Assembly: GCA_007127665.1 (NCBI GenBank)
Contig: SKYY01000038.1
Location: forward strand, 1 to 9,068
Origin: Balneolales bacterium
Lineage (GTDB): Bacteria; Bacteroidota; Rhodothermia; Balneolales; Natronogracilivirgulaceae
DNA: 9,068 nucleotides
Direction of reading: 5' to 3'
Shown: piece by piece, positions 4,798-9,068 of the stretch
Position numbering within the stretch: position 1 is the first letter of the stretch
Layout of the letters: each line of letters begins with the position of its first letter
Notes under the pieces: model-generated
Told to the model about the DNA's origin: nothing
Seen by the model: only the letters and a program-made list of their open reading frames with translations
Databases searched by the model: none
Position numbers and translations under genes: made by a program

Positions 4798-6620
4798 AGG
4801 CTATCCATTTTATCGATAGACAGGTACAGGCCGTCACCTATGGTATAAAGCGGTGGTATGGAGACCTGCAGACGTCCGTTGATTGATGCACGTCCCATTA
4901 ATGCATTTGATACGGCTCTCTGTTGTCTGAGGTGCGGTGACCAACCCAGGAGATGCACATCTGCTTCTGTCATATTGAGGATGGCGTAGGGTGTTCCAAG
5001 CGATACGGCCACAACCGGCCGGCCCTCTTGCAGGATGTGTTCCATGAAAGGTGATATGGTATCATCAAGGCTTATGTCTTCGGCTGTCCGGATCGCAATA
5101 TGTGAAACGGCAATCAGAAGATCCGCAGAGTTTATGGCATCGAGAGCAAGCAGACTGTCACGTTCACACTGACCGGCATACACGGTCACACTATGAACCT
5201 GCCCGAAATGCCCGTCAAGTAATCGGGATATGTGATCATCCGGTTGTCTTCTTCCATCTGTGATGTTTACAATGCTGATCGACTCAAAGCGACTGTTGTC
5301 CAGAGGCAAAAGCCGGTCCCCGTTTCTCAGCAGGGTAATGGATTTTTCGGCAATATGGTCAGCGACAAGCCGATGTTCCCTGGTGTTGACGCTTTCCGGC
5401 AACTGGCCGATATCCACCATCTGCATATTCCGGAAGAGTCCATACCTGAACTTTTCCTTCAGGATCCGGCGCACAGACTCGTCTATTCGGTCTTCCGTTA
5501 TCTCACCGGAAAGCACTGCAAGCTGCACCGCATCCATGGCTTCTGTCAGATTGGCAGGCAGCAGGATCTGGTCAACTCCGGCTTTAACAGCGAGAACGGC
5601 AGCGTCGCCGGCATCGAAAAAGTTGCGGATGCCCCGCATGCCCATTCCGTCGGTAACGATCAGACCATCGAAAGCGAGCGTATCGCGCAGCAGGGCCTGT
5701 GTGATGTAGGGATCCAGGGTTCCGGGGTGTCCGGCATTTCGTGCTATTTCAGGAAGAGCAACGTGTGCCGTCATTACGCTCGGAAGGCCTGCTTTTATCG
5801 CCTTTCGGAACGGTATCAGTTCCAGTGTTTCAAGCCGGTAGTAATCAAAGGGCAGGACAGGCAGGTCCAGATGTGAGTCTACGTCCGTATCTCCATGGCC
5901 GGGAAAGTGTTTTGCAGTGGACATGACACCGGCATCCCGGGCGCCTTCCATGAAAGCGATGCCGTACCTGGCAACCGTATCCGGATGCTCGGAATAGGAT
6001 CTGACATTGATCACCGGATTCAGCGGATTGTTATTCACATCCAGAACCGGTGCGTATATCTGATGGATGCCCAGCGATGAGGCCTCAACGGCAGTGATGT
6101 AGCCTTTCTGATAGGCAAAATGGGGATTCCCTGTGGCTGCGACACCCATAGCAGGGGTGAAGTAGGTGGCCTGTGGAATTCTCATGGCAGCGCCGAACTC
6201 CATATCCTGACTAACCCAGAGTGGAATCCGGGTTTTCTGCTGGAGACGGTTTGTGACTATGGCCTGATCGTAGATGTTACCGCTGAAAAACATAACGCCG
6301 CCGACTTCGTCATCCACAACAGCTTTTTTCATACGTTGCCAGGCGGGGTCGTCGGCTGAATAAAAGCCACCCCGTGCAGCAACGATAAACATCTGGGCAA
6401 TTTTCTGCCGCAGGGTCATCTCTGCCATCAGTTCTTCAAGGTGTGCCGGTTCTTCCGGCAACAGAGATGGGCGCTCTGCATTGTCAAGTTCTTCATATGC
6501 TGGATCCCCCGCCAGCGTGGCAGGTGATCCACAAGAAACCAGTGCATATACACTGAAAAACAAAAAAACAATTACAATGGAGAACACGGGTAATTGTCTC
6601 TCCAATAGTCCCCTGGTCAT
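4794..6620 (-). CDS. GH3 family NagZ-type beta-N-acetylhexosaminidase, lipoprotein
   Basis: Predicted exo-beta-N-acetylglucosaminidase acting on peptidoglycan (GlcNAc-MurNAc) fragments, 608 residues. A signal sequence ends in the lipobox LVSC (27-30), so the mature protein should be a lipid-anchored envelope enzyme. The TIM-barrel domain (about 65-395) contains KHFPGHGDTDVDSHLDLP (237-254), the NagZ signature; D248 and H250 form the acid/base Asp-His dyad known from B. subtilis NagZ. The nucleophile is D324 in LIVTDGMGM. A C-terminal GH3_C-like domain (about 420-602), running from AEKSITLLRN to LQVSIPPLYTIGDGL, matches the two-domain Bacillus type rather than the short enterobacterial NagZ. 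The beta-lactamase-like domain fused to many Bacteroidota GH3 proteins is absent. The gene is joined by ATGA overlaps to its upstream (6617-6620) and downstream (4794-4797) neighbours. Activity on other beta-glycosides is less likely given the DxH motif. Confidence 0.92.
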   Translation of the reverse strand: MTRGLLERQLPVFSIVIVFLFFSVYALVSCGSPATLAGDPAYEELDNAERPSLLPEEPAHLEELMAEMTLRQKIAQMFIVAARGGFYSADDPAWQRMKKAVVDDEVGGVMFFSGNIYDQAIVTNRLQQKTRIPLWVSQDMEFGAAMRIPQATYFTPAMGVAATGNPHFAYQKGYITAVEASSLGIHQIYAPVLDVNNNPLNPVINVRSYSEHPDTVARYGIAFMEGARDAGVMSTAKHFPGHGDTDVDSHLDLPVLPFDYYRLETLELIPFRKAIKAGLPSVMTAHVALPEIARNAGHPGTLDPYITQALLRDTLAFDGLIVTDGMGMRGIRNFFDAGDAAVLAVKAGVDQILLPANLTEAMDAVQLAVLSGEITEDRIDESVRRILKEKFRYGLFRNMQMVDIGQLPESVNTREHRLVADHIAEKSITLLRNGDRLLPLDNSRFESISIVNITDGRRQPDDHISRLLDGHFGQVHSVTVYAGQCERDSLLALDAINSADLLIAVSHIAIRTAEDISLDDTISPFMEHILQEGRPVVAVSLGTPYAILNMTEADVHLLGWSPHLRQQRAVSNALMGRASINGRLQVSIPPLYTIGDGLYLSIDKMDSL

Positions 6621-9058
6621 GGTATAAATCTTTGAGTGTTTTGGATGTCAGGTGTCTGGTACGGTGAAAGCGGCACGGGTTGCTTCAATGTCCCCTGATT
6701 CCACAATTTGAACTGGTCTGAGAAATATCCTGAAAACAGGTTGCCGGACTGACCGGTACTTAACACAGAATGAAAACTTTGCTCCGGCTGCACCACCATA
6801 ACGCCTTTCATGGTAGTACCTGCGGCTTTTGAGATTGCCCGACTGTTGTGTATGGAATGCACGGCTTTGGTGGAGTGAGGTGCCCCTGAAACGATTATTC
6901 CCTCTGGCTGAAACAGGTTTCTTTCCGCCATCCGGGCTGATCTGCTTTTTTTCCTCGTCTCATCAAAAAGCAAGGGGAGAAAGGAGCCACGAACAACTCT
7001 GTTCCACTGCCAGGCATGCGGCTCATTACCATAGTTTGATGCCAGATATTCAAGTGTTTCGCGCATGCTGACAGAAATCCACTCGCGATGGGAGTATGGG
7101 TGGCTTGCAGGCCATCTTTCGGGATGAATGAGCAGCTGGTAAACTGCAGAATAGAGTATGTTGGGGGTTTTAAAGAGCATATTGATCTCACGATCCTCTA
7201 ACCAATGGCGGTAGAGATTTCTTGAGGCGTTTTTTTGAAAGAGCTGGAAAATAGTGGCCGCTGTTTCATGCGGGTCAAATTTATAGTTCCAGTTTCTCAG
7301 ATAGGGTATGGCGAGTTCAAGTAGCGGATCGGTGTCGTTGCCGGAGTGGGTATCTTCCAGTAACGAGAGGATAACAGGCGTCAGTTCCGCCGCATATGAT
7401 GAGTATGTGTCGCTTAACCAGCCTCCGATGACCACTGAGGATATCTGATCCCGAGGTGTATTTTCGAAATGCTGCAAAATCCTTTGTGACCTGTCCCAGG
7501 GTGGGGCAAACACGGACTTTCCGACTGAGCCCGTATATGCAGCAACAGGCTGCTCGATAAATGCGACCGGATTACCGGCTGGATGGTGTTGATGAGACAG
7601 AATGGCAGAAGCGGGAACGGTCACAAGCGAAGCATTGCTTTCACCCGTTTCATTTATCCGGAAGGGTTGGGAGTCCGTGACCAGCCTTCCACCTGTGATT
7701 CGGCCGGTTTGTCCGTCCGTTGTAGTATAAAGAATCTGAACCGGAGGTGTGGAAAGTGACTCTGCAATTTGTTGCAGTTGCTGCGGTCCGGAAACGTTCC
7801 TAATGCCAAAAAGGCCTACAATATCTTCTGTTCGAACAGGAACAGGCCACTCAAAGGCAAGGTATCGATTATGTTGCTCTGAAACGGCTACGACTGGTCT
7901 GTGATCAGCTTTTTTGGTCACAATCATCATCTCACCCCCATGCCGTTGCTGTAAAATGTGGCGTGAAAGAGTGAGTTCCGGATTCAGACGGTCCTGAATG
8001 CCGGGATCATTTTCCCAATCCACGGGAAGCGATGGCTTGTCACGGAACAGCTCCCCGGTAAAAAAGTAGCCGTGATCTGAAACCAATGGCAATATCTTCC
8101 AGGCGAGATGCTCATTTTGTCCACCGATAAACACCGGCAAACCCGGTAATGTTATTCCGTATTGCCATTCGTTCTGCATTTCCAGTATCATTTCATAGCC
8201 TTTATCAGGGAGAGTCAACAGTGATTCCCTGGTATAGCCAAGAATGCCGAATGGTTCGGGCCCGCTTCCGGCAAAAGCCGCTCCGGTACCTGCAAGTCCG
8301 CTTTGTGGCGGAGAAACGGGCTCTGTTAAGCGGTAAAACTCATTCAGAAGCATGAAGTAAGCGTCTTTTTCGATGGATGGCCTACCGGATCCCCATAGAA
8401 GTTCTTTGGAGCTGTTTACTCCGGTGAGCGCACGAATTGTAGCGTTGTTCTCGATGTAATCAAGATAGGCCAATGAAGGTTTTGCCCAAAACGACTGTTG
8501 CTGTTCCCAGCTCCACAGGATCAATACACCAATGGAATGCCAGGGATCCCATGTTACAGGACGCACATCGCTCAGTGAAAACTCGGGTGGTAAATGCCTG
8601 TGATGCATTTCGATGAAGCCATTGACCCCCCTGGCATAGGCATCCAGTAAATCTTTCTCCGGCTGAGGCAATTTCTGATATACTTCCCTGGCCATGGTGC
8701 CGAACGACATTGTGAGGAAAAAACGATCGGTATCTGCCATGGTTTCCGATATTTCCCTGGAGTGCAGTCCCTCGAGTTTGTATTGCATCCTGGTCATCTG
8801 CCAGAGCCGGTCACGCGCATGCAGATACCCCATGGCAGCAAACAAGTCCTCCTGATTATTTGCCCTGATCCTGGGTACCTGATGAGAGTGCCATTCGACT
8901 GTCACTTCACCTTTCAGCGTGCTAAGCGTTACGGCATCGTCCTGAGATGGCACAACACGATAGAATGTCCAGTAAACGGACAGTCCCGAGATCACCACAA
9001 TGAGCACGATAAAAAGGATCACAATTCTGACAGTGGAATGCTGTGATGGCCATTTCAT
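6617..9058 (-). CDS. Membrane-anchored penicillin acylase family (Ntn hydrolase) homologue, active site atypical
   Basis: An 813-residue member of the penicillin amidase family, whose typical members cleave acyl-amide bonds after autocatalytic processing into alpha and beta chains. An N-terminal hydrophobic anchor spans about residues 11-30. The alpha-chain part is well conserved: VPRIRANNQEDLFAAMGYLHARDRLWQM (61-88) and the YARGVNGFI helix (141-149). Late family blocks are also clear: GITLPGLPVFIGGQNEHLAW (301-320), TDGQTGRITG (447-456) and STGQSGNLFSGYFSDQFKLW (767-786). The usual beta-chain start (S-N-x-W, then LLANDPHL) is not seen; the best match is G264-S265-G-P-E-P-F, followed by LLTLPDKG. 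The oxyanion Asn region (ATANN-like) reads VAFIEQP (498-504). Catalysis and self-cleavage are therefore doubtful. It is the first visible gene of the operon, and its stop overlaps the GH3 start by ATGA. Only 10 bases lie upstream, so the promoter is out of view. Confidence 0.87.
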   Translation of the reverse strand: MKWPSQHSTVRIVILFIVLIVVISGLSVYWTFYRVVPSQDDAVTLSTLKGEVTVEWHSHQVPRIRANNQEDLFAAMGYLHARDRLWQMTRMQYKLEGLHSREISETMADTDRFFLTMSFGTMAREVYQKLPQPEKDLLDAYARGVNGFIEMHHRHLPPEFSLSDVRPVTWDPWHSIGVLILWSWEQQQSFWAKPSLAYLDYIENNATIRALTGVNSSKELLWGSGRPSIEKDAYFMLLNEFYRLTEPVSPPQSGLAGTGAAFAGSGPEPFGILGYTRESLLTLPDKGYEMILEMQNEWQYGITLPGLPVFIGGQNEHLAWKILPLVSDHGYFFTGELFRDKPSLPVDWENDPGIQDRLNPELTLSRHILQQRHGGEMMIVTKKADHRPVVAVSEQHNRYLAFEWPVPVRTEDIVGLFGIRNVSGPQQLQQIAESLSTPPVQILYTTTDGQTGRITGGRLVTDSQPFRINETGESNASLVTVPASAILSHQHHPAGNPVAFIEQPVAAYTGSVGKSVFAPPWDRSQRILQHFENTPRDQISSVVIGGWLSDTYSSYAAELTPVILSLLEDTHSGNDTDPLLELAIPYLRNWNYKFDPHETAATIFQLFQKNASRNLYRHWLEDREINMLFKTPNILYSAVYQLLIHPERWPASHPYSHREWISVSMRETLEYLASNYGNEPHAWQWNRVVRGSFLPLLFDETRKKSRSARMAERNLFQPEGIIVSGAPHSTKAVHSIHNSRAISKAAGTTMKGVMVVQPEQSFHSVLSTGQSGNLFSGYFSDQFKLWNQGTLKQPVPLSPYQTPDIQNTQRFIP

Positions 9059-9068
9059 GTGTTTAAAA

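Noticed and set aside
5232..5876. Long plus-strand open frames opposite the GH3 gene
   Set aside because: They overlap the catalytic barrel of a gene with all family motifs, and two such frames overlap each other; typical antisense shadows.

Overview
The window carries six complete chromosomal protein genes, one very small complete gene (57 codons) and the 5' end of an eighth. Everything looks like housekeeping or envelope metabolism. I see no insertion sequence, phage, CRISPR, tRNA or rRNA signal. The 57-residue histone H1-like protein of a type common in Bacteroidota and relatives, the poor Shine-Dalgarno sites, the NagZ-type lipoprotein and the mid-range GC content suggest the Bacteroidota/Balneolota/Rhodothermota part of the tree. 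That placement is inference, not proof.

Region 1 (1-1407, minus strand): a SAMHD1-like HD phosphohydrolase (COG1078 type), followed 5 bases later by the start of a secreted protein that runs off the left edge. Region 2 (1408-1587): a 180-bp divergent intergenic region with overlapping -10-like boxes for both directions and GTTGC-type dyads. Region 3 (1588-2661, plus strand): an M42 metallo-aminopeptidase with all expected metal ligands.

Region 4 (2662-3202): a convergent intergenic region with a strong bidirectional terminator whose left arm is present three times. It is followed by the minus-strand Hc1/histone H1-like gene (2854-3027), its promoter region, and a weaker terminator for the genes to the right.

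Region 5 (3203-9058, minus strand): an apparent operon transcribed right to left. It contains a membrane-anchored penicillin-acylase homologue, a NagZ-type GH3 lipoprotein, a two-domain cytidine deaminase and an unrecognised protein with a faint amino-acid-kinase-like look. The first three genes are joined by two consecutive ATGA stop/start overlaps, so they are probably translationally coupled. Two of the products are envelope enzymes by sequence (N-terminal membrane anchor; lipobox), which points to cell-wall or acyl-amide turnover, with nucleoside salvage attached.

The points most worth a second look are the penicillin-acylase homologue, whose nucleophile and oxyanion motifs look degenerate, and the cytidine deaminase, whose N-terminal domain has lost its catalytic motif. 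I found no clear sign of a wholly new system. The coupled operon of a degenerate Ntn-hydrolase homologue, a lipoprotein hexosaminidase and an orphan protein is the best candidate.
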